DNA from: an uncultured Bacteroidota bacterium
GTDB lineage: Bacteria; Bacteroidota; Bacteroidia; Bacteroidales; FEN-979
Length of the DNA stretch: 41,751 nucleotides
Assembly: GCA_937900965.1 (NCBI GenBank)
Contig: CALCGJ010000240.1
Span: forward strand, 1-41,751
Reading direction: 5' to 3'
Positions 8,709 through 16,482 of this stretch are shown here, in pieces. Numbering within the stretch: position 1 is the stretch's first letter; each line of letters begins with the position of its first letter. A model generated the notes under the pieces. It saw only the letters and a list, made by a program, of their open reading frames with translations, had not been told where the DNA came from and made no database searches. A program made the translations under genes and the position numbers.

Positions 8709-9851
8709 TCAGTGTTCTGTCCCAAACTTATATACCGTAATCTCCCGAAACTTCTCTCCCGGCTTCAAAATGGTGCCGGGAAAATCAGGATGATTTGGGG
8801 AGTCAGGGAAGTGCTGGGTTTCCAGGCATAAACCGTAATGCTTCTCATATACTTTACCCCCTTTTCCCTTTATAGAGCCATCCAGGAAATTTCCCGAATA
8901 GAATTGGATTCCAGGCTGTGTGGTGTATATCTTCACCTCACGACCACTTTTCGGATCCAGTAAAGTAGCTGCCAGGGCAAGTTCTCCATCGCTTTTATCC
9001 AATACATAATTATGATCGTATCCCCCTTTAACCTGCTCAATCCGGGAGCCAACCTGGTGTGGTGTATTGAAGTCCATAGGTGTTCCGGCAACGGGAGGCA
9101 TCACTCCGGTGGGTATCATGTCACTGTTAACATCGGTTAGCTGGGCAGCGACAATGGATAAAATGTGACCGAGAACATTGGTGTCGGCTTTACTCAGATT
9201 GAAATAGGTATGGTTGCAGAGGTTAACCGGACAGGCTTTATCAGTGGTTGCGGTAATGACCGTTTCCAGTTCATCCCAATTCGTCAGGGTATATGTAACT
9301 TTCACATTGAGGTTTCCCGGATATCCCTCTTCGCCATCCGGACTCAGATATGAGAGTTCCAGTCCAACGGATGCAGAATCCTCTATTTCAGTAGCGTTCC
9401 ACACCACTTTGTCAAATCCTTTGTCGCCACCATGGAGATGATTATTCCCGTTATTGGTGGCCAGTTTATAGGATTCTCCCTCCAGGGAAAACTTGCCATC
9501 TGCAATCCTGTTTGCATATCTGCCAACAACGGCACCGAAATAGGGGTTGTTGTCAACATATCCCTTCAGACTATCGTAGCCAAGGACGATATCTCCAGGC
9601 TTTCCTTCCCGATCGGGTGTCCATATCTGGGTGATGATACCACCGTAATTGGTGATTTTGATAACGATTCCATTTTTATTTGTGAGAGTATACAGGAACA
9701 CATCCTGGTTATTTGCTGAGCCAAATGGTTCTTTCATGATAGAGAGAGTTGATTTGTCGTTGTTTTTATTTTGCTCTTCTGAACATCGGCAGGAGGATAC
9801 GAAGCCGGCCAGGATCATCAGAATGACTAAAATGTTACGGTATAGTTTCAT
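8709..9851 (-). CDS. Aldose 1-epimerase (mutarotase), lipoprotein
   Basis: Interconverts alpha and beta anomers of aldoses such as galactose. From the ATG at 9851 it has 380 residues and a lipoprotein signal peptide with lipobox VSSC, so it is probably membrane-anchored in the periplasm. A TATGTTTG promoter box 20 nt upstream supports this start over the one at 9878. Family motifs are GAVVGRYANRIADGKF, the His motif NNHLHGG near residue 141, the catalytic His in CNHTYFNL, and the catalytic Glu in LCLETQHFPDSPN near the C-terminus. It converges with galactokinase, its functional neighbour in galactose use. Confidence 0.94.
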   Translation of the reverse strand: MKLYRNILVILMILAGFVSSCRCSEEQNKNNDKSTLSIMKEPFGSANNQDVFLYTLTNKNGIVIKITNYGGIITQIWTPDREGKPGDIVLGYDSLKGYVDNNPYFGAVVGRYANRIADGKFSLEGESYKLATNNGNNHLHGGDKGFDKVVWNATEIEDSASVGLELSYLSPDGEEGYPGNLNVKVTYTLTNWDELETVITATTDKACPVNLCNHTYFNLSKADTNVLGHILSIVAAQLTDVNSDMIPTGVMPPVAGTPMDFNTPHQVGSRIEQVKGGYDHNYVLDKSDGELALAATLLDPKSGREVKIYTTQPGIQFYSGNFLDGSIKGKGGKVYEKHYGLCLETQHFPDSPNHPDFPGTILKPGEKFREITVYKFGTEH

Positions 9852-9871
9852 AGCGTGAGGTTTAGTTATTA

Positions 9872-9879
9872 CAAACATA
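9872..9879 (-). promoter_or_regulatory. -7 box for the aldose epimerase gene
   Basis: The minus strand reads TATGTTTG, a full TAnnTTTG match, 20 nt upstream of the ATG at 9851. Confidence 0.45.
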
Positions 9880-9888
9880 GATATTTAC

Positions 9889-10083
9889 AATGTACGATTA
9901 ACAATGTACGATTGTATTTTAGACTGTCTATAGACGATTTAGGATTATAATTTTAAGTTTTCGGTAGAATTGTTCAATTTTGAGGTTGAAAACAGGATGT
10001 AAGATATAAGATATAAGGAATAGGGTGTATGCCGAAAGGGATTAATTACAATAACACCAAGGATCAAGGATCCAGGATCTAGT
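9889..10083. repeat. Gene-free stretch with three short-period tracts
   Basis: The spacer between the epimerase and the SDR gene holds no visible gene. It contains GTACGAT/TAACAAT heptads (9889-9954 region), TAAGATA heptads (about 9999-10019) and GGATCAA/GGATCCA/GGATCTA heptads (10061-10083). The last group ends 9 nt before the SDR start codon. Confidence 0.7.
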
Positions 10084-10092
10084 AAATTAGTT

Positions 10093-10923
10093 ATGCGGAG
10101 TAAGATCAAAGGGAAAGTTGTACTGATTACCGGGGCTTCATCAGGAATCGGAGCAGCAGCAGCATTGGCTTATGACAGGGCAGGGGCAAAGGTTGCAATA
10201 GCAGCGAGAAGAAGGGAGAAGCTGGAGCAATTGGCGGCAGGGATGAATGATCCTCTTGTTTTACAGGTGGATGTCAGCATCGAGGAGGAAGCTCGCAGGA
10301 TGATCAGGGAGACGGTCAGCCATTATGGCCGGATTGATGTTCTCGTTAACAACGCTGCATTGATGATCGTTACCCCGGCGGAAACAGTTTCCAGGGATGA
10401 CCTACTGGCTGCGTTTCATACAAACCTGCTGGGAGCGGTGTCTGCAACCCAGGAGGCCATCATTCAAATGAAGAGACAAGGAGGTGGTCAGATCATTAAT
10501 GTGGGCTCTCCCGGGTTCATGATGGGGATTCCTTTCTACAGCCCTTATGTTTGCTCAAAAGCGGCATTGTGTGCATGGACCCGAACCATCCAGGCCGAAT
10601 TGGCCGGTAGCGGGATCATCGTCAGCGAATACTTCCCTGGATATATTCTTACAGATTCAAAACCGGTATCAAGGATAGGAGAGGTGCATCAGGACCTCTT
10701 GATGAGTCCGAAACAAAACTGGTTGACACGTAAGTTTACCAAACCCAAAACACCGGAATATGTAGCTGCACAACTGATCAAACTGGCTAAAAAACCGAAA
10801 GTACTAACCTATTCTGATCCATCTGTCAGAATAGGTGCATTCATCTCTAACATATCTGGTTTCAGGTTATCGCTTTCGACACAGATGGCAAAAACTGCCC
10901 GGGAAAAGCTGGCGCAACGCTGA
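10093..10923 (+). CDS. Short-chain dehydrogenase/reductase
   Basis: A 276-residue classical SDR that would oxidise or reduce an alcohol/ketone with NAD(P). It has the Rossmann motif TGASSGIG near residue 15, NNAA near 92, and the catalytic YxxxK as Tyr152 and Lys156. The RR pair after the second strand (IAARRREK) suggests NADP preference. The C-terminal part (about 225-276) is longer than in minimal SDRs and basic. The substrate is unknown. It precedes the EXPERA and OYE genes with a 38-nt gap, in the same direction, so a shared pathway is possible but unproven. Confidence 0.88.
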   Translation: MRSKIKGKVVLITGASSGIGAAAALAYDRAGAKVAIAARRREKLEQLAAGMNDPLVLQVDVSIEEEARRMIRETVSHYGRIDVLVNNAALMIVTPAETVSRDDLLAAFHTNLLGAVSATQEAIIQMKRQGGGQIINVGSPGFMMGIPFYSPYVCSKAALCAWTRTIQAELAGSGIIVSEYFPGYILTDSKPVSRIGEVHQDLLMSPKQNWLTRKFTKPKTPEYVAAQLIKLAKKPKVLTYSDPSVRIGAFISNISGFRLSLSTQMAKTAREKLAQR

Positions 10924-10930
10924 TTTGTAA

Positions 10931-10938
10931 TATCTTTG
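10931..10938 (+). promoter_or_regulatory. -7 box for the EXPERA gene
   Basis: TATCTTTG matches TAnnTTTG fully and lies 23 nt upstream of the ATG at 10962. The EXPERA-OYE pair may therefore be transcribed separately from the SDR gene. Confidence 0.45.
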
Positions 10939-10961
10939 ACCCAATCCAAATAGAAAGCATC

Positions 10962-11471
10962 ATGCGTAAAACAATCCCTCTGAAAAAGCGGCCGGGTGAT
11001 TATATCTACCTGGTTTTCTTTTTTATCAACCTTTTCTTTATCACCTATATCGTGGATCTTGAGCAGATCGTGATCAAGGATCCTGCCAACTTTGACTATC
11101 CCTTCTGGCCGTTGCCGTTTTTCATCGATATGGTACATTGGTGGGGGACTACATTCGATCCGCTTCAGTGGTTTCGCCCGGTATGGTGGCAGGCAACCAT
11201 ATGGCTGGATGTGTTGATTTTTGGCCCCTTTTATGCCTTTGCTATCTATGCTTTTATCAAAGGGAAAGATTGGATTCGAATTCCAACCATCATCGTTATG
11301 TCGATACTCTTCACGAATGTTACAATTATCTGCAGCGAAGAGATCTGGGGCCCGACCCCGGCACTCAATCTGCCACTGGTTCTGTTGGCCAACGCTCCGT
11401 GGTTTCTGTTCCCCATCTTCCTGGTCTGGAAAATGTGGAAAAATACTCATCCCTTTACCAACGACAATTAG
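10962..11471 (+). CDS. EXPERA-domain membrane protein resembling TMEM97/sigma-2 receptor
   Basis: This 169-residue protein has four hydrophobic segments (about 14-36, 74-100, 106-125, 134-157). It resembles the EXPERA superfamily (emopamil-binding protein, TM6SF, TMEM97). From memory of human TMEM97, the match is clearest at DLEQI (Asp32), FDPLQWF (Asp66), WLDVLIFGP (Asp83) and YAFIKGKDWIRIPTII. Asp32 lines up with ligand-contacting Asp29, Asp66 with Asp56, and Asp83 with Glu73. The Asp66-Asp83 spacing of 17 equals that of human 56-73. Eukaryotic relatives act on or bind sterols; a bacterial role is unknown. It is translationally close to the OYE gene (2-nt gap). Confidence 0.7.
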   Translation: MRKTIPLKKRPGDYIYLVFFFINLFFITYIVDLEQIVIKDPANFDYPFWPLPFFIDMVHWWGTTFDPLQWFRPVWWQATIWLDVLIFGPFYAFAIYAFIKGKDWIRIPTIIVMSILFTNVTIICSEEIWGPTPALNLPLVLLANAPWFLFPIFLVWKMWKNTHPFTNDN

Positions 11472-11473
11472 TT

Positions 11474-12544
11474 ATGCTCCCTCTTTTTTCCTCGTACAGC
11501 CTGAAAGGAATCCCTGTTAAAAACAGGGTAATCATGCCTCCAATGGTCTGTTTCGGTTATGCCGGCAACGATGGAGTTGTAACCAGGAAAAACCTGGATC
11601 ATTACCGGGAACGGGCTGAGGGTGGCGCCGGGATCATTGTGGTTGAGGCCTCCTGTATCAGAGAGGATGGACGTATAGCTCCTTCACAGCTCGGCATGTG
11701 GTCTGACAATCATATCGAAGGAATGAGTCAACTTGCTGCGATCATAAAAAGCTTCGGTGCTGTCTCTCTGATCCAGCTTCATCATTCGGGCCTGGCTGCA
11801 CCGGAAAGTATAACCGGTATTCCAACCGGCCCATCAGCAAACCCAAAGGATCCGAATTCAAGAAGCCTGACTGTTGAAGAGATCCACTCTATCAGGGAGG
11901 ACTTCATCAAAGCTGCAATCCGGGCGCAAAAAGCTGGTTTTGACGGAGTTCAAATTCATGGAGCGCATGGTTACCTGCTCAGTCAGTTTGCTTCAACGTT
12001 TTTCAACCAACGCGAAGATGCGTATGGGGGTACTGTAGAAGGAAGGATGATGCTTGCCGGTGAGATAATTGACGGCATCAGGGAAACTTGTGGCGACTCC
12101 CTGTTACTAACCTATCGAATGGGAGCAAATTCGCCTAAGCTTAAAGATGGAATTGCAATTGCCCGTTATCTGGAACAGAAACCCATCGATATGCTCGATG
12201 TGTCGCATGGGGGATCCCTGATTTCGTTACCCCGGTCACCAAAAGAATTTGCCTACAACTGGATCTGCTATTCAGGGACAGAAATCAAGAAAGCAGTTAA
12301 ACTCCCTGTTGGTGTGGTTAATGAGATTCGAACACCTGAACGCGCCAATTACTTGATTGAGAATAATCTAGCCGACTTTGTAAACATGGGCCGCCCGATC
12401 CTGGCTGATCCGCATTGGGTCTCTAAAGCGCAACATCATGAAGAGATGATCGTCACATGTCTGAATTGTAAACCACGATGCAAGTGGTATGAGGATAGCT
12501 CTCAATGTCCTGCCCTGAAAATCCGGATGCAAAAAGGATTGTAA
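11474..12544 (+). CDS. Old yellow enzyme (NADH:flavin oxidoreductase) with C-terminal Cys cluster
   Basis: An FMN-dependent ene-reductase-like TIM barrel of 356 residues. The start at 11474, 2 nt after the EXPERA stop, gives the standard N-terminus (LFSSYSLKGIPVKNRVIMPPM). Signature stretches are GFDGVQIHGAHGYLLSQF near residue 160, FNQREDAYGGTVEGR, and a C-terminal Cys set C329-x2-C332-x3-C336-x8-C345. That cluster recalls the 4Fe-4S site of 2,4-dienoyl-CoA reductases. However, the FAD/NADPH domain that normally follows is missing, so electrons must come from elsewhere if the cluster is real. The usual HxGR active-site motif reads HHSGL here. The substrate is unknown. Confidence 0.88.
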   Translation: MLPLFSSYSLKGIPVKNRVIMPPMVCFGYAGNDGVVTRKNLDHYRERAEGGAGIIVVEASCIREDGRIAPSQLGMWSDNHIEGMSQLAAIIKSFGAVSLIQLHHSGLAAPESITGIPTGPSANPKDPNSRSLTVEEIHSIREDFIKAAIRAQKAGFDGVQIHGAHGYLLSQFASTFFNQREDAYGGTVEGRMMLAGEIIDGIRETCGDSLLLTYRMGANSPKLKDGIAIARYLEQKPIDMLDVSHGGSLISLPRSPKEFAYNWICYSGTEIKKAVKLPVGVVNEIRTPERANYLIENNLADFVNMGRPILADPHWVSKAQHHEEMIVTCLNCKPRCKWYEDSSQCPALKIRMQKGL

Positions 12545-12582
12545 CGATTGAGAAAGAATCTGCTGTTTAATATTATGTACTG

Positions 12583-13290
12583 TTATTTATGCAGATGCCT
12601 GCTTAGGCTATTCAAAAAATAATACCTATGGTACCAGCTTGCTCCCTTGACAGCAATCCTTGATAATTCCAGCAGTGGATTCACCCCAATTGGCGTTTGA
12701 TCGGTGGTCAGTCCGAAACGATATCCACAATCTGCAGCCATCTTGAGTGTTCGTTCATCATAGATGCCATAGGGATAGGCCAGGGTGATGACCGGCTTTC
12801 CCGAAATTTCTTCCAGGATGGTCTTTGACTCGTTTAACTCTGATAAAAGTTCTGAATCTGAGAGTTCAGTCACCGGTTTATGTGTGTGCAAATGAGACCC
12901 AATCTCCCAGCCGGCATCCACCAGTTTCCGAATCTGCTCCCGGGAGACAAATGAGAGTGGGGTTCGATCCGAATTGGAAGGAATGATCTTCTCATTTTGT
13001 TCAATAAATGAGGATATCGGAAACAGAACCGCAGGAATACCGAGTTTATCAAGAATCGGGAATCCATTTTTAAATACTGAAACCGATCCGTCGTCGAAGG
13101 TCAGGATTACCTCTTTGGAAGAAAGGGAAGAAAACATCTCAGGATCTGACTTTTGGAAGGTAGTAAATTGATATCCTTGCCTCAGCAGCCATTTTACCTG
13201 CCATTCAAACCTGTTTGGAGTTGTGAACAGTCCGCGGATCAGTGTTTTGGGCGAGAGTCGTGAAATATGGTGATAGAGGAGGATGAGCAT
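12583..13290 (-). CDS. NodB-type polysaccharide deacetylase
   Basis: A metal-dependent carbohydrate esterase (CE4 fold) of 235 residues that would remove acetyl groups from a cell-surface or peptidoglycan sugar. Motif 1 is LTFDDG with Asp66 and Asp67; the metal-binding His pair is in GSHLHTHKP (about residues 128-134), and LAYPYG follows near 165. No signal peptide is evident, so a cytoplasmic or membrane-peripheral role is possible. Its start overlaps the GT4 stop by one base, so the two genes are translationally coupled and probably act on the same surface glycan. Confidence 0.9.
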   Translation of the reverse strand: MLILLYHHISRLSPKTLIRGLFTTPNRFEWQVKWLLRQGYQFTTFQKSDPEMFSSLSSKEVILTFDDGSVSVFKNGFPILDKLGIPAVLFPISSFIEQNEKIIPSNSDRTPLSFVSREQIRKLVDAGWEIGSHLHTHKPVTELSDSELLSELNESKTILEEISGKPVITLAYPYGIYDERTLKMAADCGYRFGLTTDQTPIGVNPLLELSRIAVKGASWYHRYYFLNSLSRHLHK

Positions 13291-14345
13291 TATTCCAGAA
13301 GAATTTTCTCGAATTGATCCAGTATCACCTCCAGGTTATAAATATTCCTGGCGTGCTGGTAGCCATTTTCCCCCATGATCCGTAGTTGATCAGGTGAGGA
13401 TAATAAGGAAATTGTTTTTACAGCTAACGCATTGGTGTCAAATGGCTTGACAAAACTGATTACGGGTTCCTGACACAAATTTTCTTTCAAAGAATCGAGC
13501 TCGAAAGCTACAATCGGAAGTCTCAAACTCATGGCCTCAAGTCTGGCAAATGAGAACCCTTCCCAACGCGAAGGTATCATCAACAGGGAGCAACCTGATA
13601 ATGTTTCAGTGCAATATTCAAGAAATCCTGTGAACCGGATCTCTCCATTCATCCCCAATCGTTCCGATAACGCATGCAGTTTCCCAGCCTCAGGACCATC
13701 TCCGATAACCACTAACTCTGCTCCCGGAATTTCTTTGCGAATGATATCAAATGCCTGGATTGCCATATCCACCCCCTTTTCCCTGGAGAGTCGACCAAGA
13801 ACTGCGATGCGGGAAGCAGTATAATCAGCCTTGATATGACGACTGTTCAAATGAATCCCATTTGGGATGATCACCTGATATTTGGGGAGATCCTGACTGA
13901 AGTCCCTCCTGAGCTGACTCATTACAAATGAGGAATTAGCTATCAGGTGCGTTATGTTTCGGATTAATAATCTGTTCAGGAAGTGGGCTTTGACTCGTTC
14001 GGCATTTCCTCTGCGGTATATAATTTTAGGTACCCCTATCAGCCGACTTGCAAAGATGGCCAGCTTCAGTTCATTAGACCCATTGAGTATGATACAGTCT
14101 GGCTGTACTTTCCTGATTATACTGATAATCTTCAGATGTTTAAAAGGGTTGGCAAACGATCGGTTGGTAATCCTTAGTGTGAAAAAGGGAATGTCTGTTT
14201 TCTTTAGCTTTCTGCTCAGATATGAATCGGAATTTGTTAGCATAGTTACTGCGAATCCACGTTTCGATAATTCAACAGCATGCTGGTAGTGCCAGAATTC
14301 ACCACCACCCCACGAGATCGATAAGTTTACAAAAAGAAGTTTCAA
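13290..14345 (-). CDS. GT4-family glycosyltransferase, TTG start
   Basis: A GT-B fold retaining glycosyltransferase of 351 residues. The N-terminal domain begins MKLLFVNLSISWGGGEFWH. The donor-binding half has VLGRLSREKGVDMAIQAF near residue 185, VVIGDGPE, and the family motif SRWEGFSFARLEAMSLRLPIV near 260. The start codon is TTG; no ATG gives this conserved N-terminus, and a perfect -7 box lies 16 nt upstream. The gene is coupled to the deacetylase and divergent from a GT2 gene. The set looks like part of a lipopolysaccharide or exopolysaccharide pathway. Confidence 0.92.
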   Translation of the reverse strand: MKLLFVNLSISWGGGEFWHYQHAVELSKRGFAVTMLTNSDSYLSRKLKKTDIPFFTLRITNRSFANPFKHLKIISIIRKVQPDCIILNGSNELKLAIFASRLIGVPKIIYRRGNAERVKAHFLNRLLIRNITHLIANSSFVMSQLRRDFSQDLPKYQVIIPNGIHLNSRHIKADYTASRIAVLGRLSREKGVDMAIQAFDIIRKEIPGAELVVIGDGPEAGKLHALSERLGMNGEIRFTGFLEYCTETLSGCSLLMIPSRWEGFSFARLEAMSLRLPIVAFELDSLKENLCQEPVISFVKPFDTNALAVKTISLLSSPDQLRIMGENGYQHARNIYNLEVILDQFEKILLE

Positions 14346-14360
14346 TCAGATGGTTTTCTA

Positions 14361-14368
14361 CAAAAATA
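14361..14368 (-). promoter_or_regulatory. -7 box for the GT4-deacetylase operon
   Basis: The minus strand reads TATTTTTG, a full TAnnTTTG match 16 nt from the TTG start. It pairs with a divergent box at 14402. Confidence 0.45.
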
Positions 14369-14401
14369 GAATAAAATAGTTCAGATCTTTTGTCTATTGG
14401 A

Positions 14402-14409
14402 TACATTTG
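14402..14409 (+). promoter_or_regulatory. -7 box for the GT2 gene
   Basis: TACATTTG matches TAnnTTTG fully, 20 nt upstream of the ATG at 14429. It supports that start over the frame opening at 14390, which lies upstream of the box. Confidence 0.45.
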
Positions 14410-14428
14410 TAATCGAAACCCAAATCAA

Positions 14429-15199
14429 ATGATTCAATTATCTGTTGTTATTATCACGTTGAATGAAGAGAAGAACATTCGCCGATGCATTGAATCTATT
14501 GTTAGGGTTGCTGATGAAATCGTGATAGTGGATGCCGGTTCAACAGATAATACCAGGCGTATTGCAGAATCATTTGAAAACGTCAAATTCCTGGAACACC
14601 CTTTCAAACATTTTGGCAGTCAGAAAATGGTTGCAGTCGAAAATGCAGGATATCCACATATTCTGTCAATTGATGCCGATGAAGTGCTGTCGGTGGAATT
14701 ACAGAATGCAATCCTGAAGATCAAGGACAATTGGGAAGCGGATGCATACAAACTCCTCCGTATTACCCGGTTCTACGGAAAATGGCTCCGGCACTACAAC
14801 TGGCATCCGGAATTGATTCTCAGGCTTTTCGACAGAAGAAAAGGAAACTGGAACAACGCTCCTGTCCATGAAAAGATCGAAATGCAACCAGATACTGTCA
14901 TAGGAATTCCGGAAGGTTACCTGTTACACTATTCCTATACAGTTGAAGGTCGGACGCGTGACTATGCCAAAATCAAGGCAAGGAAGTTATTTGATGAAGG
15001 GAAAACAGTAAGTAAGTGGAGAATCCTGTTTGCCCCTCCTGCCAGATTTCTTAAAGTCCTGATTTTCAAGAGAGGATTTCTGAACGGCTTTTATGGCCTG
15101 GCATGGAGCGTTATATCGGCTCACGATTGCTTCCTTACCTATTTTTATCTCTGGACGTTGCACCGGGGAGATGAACAGGAGCCACGTTCGGTTAGTTAA
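14429..15199 (+). CDS. GT2-family glycosyltransferase (WaaE/KdtX-like)
   Basis: A 256-residue GT-A glycosyltransferase. It begins IQLSVVIITLNEEKNIRRCIESI and contains VDAGSTDNT near residue 37, the metal-binding SIDADEVLS near 78, and NAPVHEKIE near 145. The order of motifs and length match the WaaE/KdtX group that adds a hexose to lipopolysaccharide core. The transferred sugar cannot be read. The gene ends by overlapping the convergent M23 gene by 8 nt. Neighbouring GT4 and deacetylase genes point to the same envelope glycan. Confidence 0.9.
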   Translation: MIQLSVVIITLNEEKNIRRCIESIVRVADEIVIVDAGSTDNTRRIAESFENVKFLEHPFKHFGSQKMVAVENAGYPHILSIDADEVLSVELQNAILKIKDNWEADAYKLLRITRFYGKWLRHYNWHPELILRLFDRRKGNWNNAPVHEKIEMQPDTVIGIPEGYLLHYSYTVEGRTRDYAKIKARKLFDEGKTVSKWRILFAPPARFLKVLIFKRGFLNGFYGLAWSVISAHDCFLTYFYLWTLHRGDEQEPRSVS

Positions 15200-16415
15200 T
15201 CGAATCTAGTCTGATTATCAGAGTCTTAACCAGGTTGTTGTAGTCTCCCAGGTTAGCTGTATCTATAGGCTCTGTTGGTGGAGATTCCATCTTCAGAGGA
15301 TCAACAGGAGATTTATTCTTATATACCCTGAAATCAAGATGAGGGCCTGTGGATAGTCCGCTACTGCCAACATATCCGATTACATCCCCCTGTTTCACGA
15401 ACTTCCCGGCTTTGATCCCTTTTGCATATCCTGAAAGATGCCCGTATCCGGTGGAATAGACGCTGTTGTGCCTGATTTTGATATATCTTCCATATCCACC
15501 ATTCCAGTGTGCTTCCAGCACTTTCCCATCGCCAAGTGCGACTACCGGAGTGCCACGTGGAGCAGCATAGTCAACTCCGTGATGTGGACGATAGATCTTT
15601 AGAATCGGATGCTTGCGGGCATTGGAAAAACGTGAGCTGATCCTGGAAAACCGAAGGGGTGCTTTCAGAAATGTTCGTTGAAGACTTTCTGCCAGCTCAT
15701 CAAAATAAGTTCCAACACTGTCCTGTTCAAAATAAAAGGCATAGAAGTCATGACCCGAGGACTGGAACCGCGAAGCAAGGATATTTCCCACCCCAACAGG
15801 GATCGTATCAATTGTTAGGGCTTCGTATATAACTTTGAAATTATCTCCTTTCTGAAGCCCGTAGAAATCTATATTCCAGGCATATACATCCGACATCTTC
15901 AAGGCCAGGTTGATGTCAAGATCGTTGTCAACAAATGCATTCCATAAGGATGATGTGATGGTGCCGGAAGCGCTTTGTATGGTCTTTGTGATATGTTTTT
16001 TATCCCTGTAAACATTGAGAGTGTCTCTGAAATCATATACAACGAAATCAGAAGTCGTGATTTCGTAAATAAAAAAAAGTGTCTTATTCAGACTGTCCCT
16101 GGTAGATATTACAGCATACCTGTTCCCGGGACGGATCTTCCTGACATCGAATGTCTGTCTAGTAGTCCTTGAAATAATGTCAATGGTCTGCATCGATACC
16201 AGTGGGGCCAGTATCTCCGAGAGATTTTGATTCTTTTTAACTTCACCATATTCAATGTCCAGTGTGTCAAGATTGAGGTGATAAACAATCCGAGAAACGT
16301 GATCCTGGACAGGTTCTTCTGTTTCAATATCAGTCGTTATTGTGATGATACTCCCTACTATTATGAGAAGCAGTACAATTATAGGGAATGCAAGTCTTAA
16401 CCAGGATTTCTTCAT
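15192..16415 (-). CDS. M23 (LytM) family metallopeptidase, membrane-anchored
   Basis: A cell-wall endopeptidase-like protein of 407 residues. One N-terminal membrane segment (about 6-28) precedes a long domain (about 40-250) like that of Bacteroidota peptidoglycan DD-metallopeptidases. The LytM domain is at about 260-390. Zinc-site motifs are HHGVDYAAP (His278/His279 and Asp282), a GHLSGY motif, and GPHLDFRV. These suggest an active hydrolase that cleaves peptidoglycan cross-links in the periplasm during growth. A TAATTTTG box lies only 4 nt before the ATG, so a leaderless message or a coincidence are both possible. Confidence 0.92.
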   Translation of the reverse strand: MKKSWLRLAFPIIVLLLIIVGSIITITTDIETEEPVQDHVSRIVYHLNLDTLDIEYGEVKKNQNLSEILAPLVSMQTIDIISRTTRQTFDVRKIRPGNRYAVISTRDSLNKTLFFIYEITTSDFVVYDFRDTLNVYRDKKHITKTIQSASGTITSSLWNAFVDNDLDINLALKMSDVYAWNIDFYGLQKGDNFKVIYEALTIDTIPVGVGNILASRFQSSGHDFYAFYFEQDSVGTYFDELAESLQRTFLKAPLRFSRISSRFSNARKHPILKIYRPHHGVDYAAPRGTPVVALGDGKVLEAHWNGGYGRYIKIRHNSVYSTGYGHLSGYAKGIKAGKFVKQGDVIGYVGSSGLSTGPHLDFRVYKNKSPVDPLKMESPPTEPIDTANLGDYNNLVKTLIIRLDSIN

Positions 16416-16482
16416 GCCACAAAATTACAGTATTCTCCTCATTTATTCATACTTTTACCTTCCTAAAAGGCCTCTGCAAACT

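Noticed and set aside
1710-9851. A classical SusCD polysaccharide utilisation locus
   Set aside because: No TonB-dependent transporter, SusD lipoprotein or hybrid two-component regulator is present in the window.
10809-11450. 213-residue open frame opposite the EXPERA gene
   Set aside because: Its composition is that of a shadow frame; the plus strand has a better supported membrane protein with a promoter box.
11138-11473. N-terminal 112-residue extension of the OYE gene
   Set aside because: It overlaps the EXPERA gene in another frame; the conserved OYE N-terminus begins at 11474.
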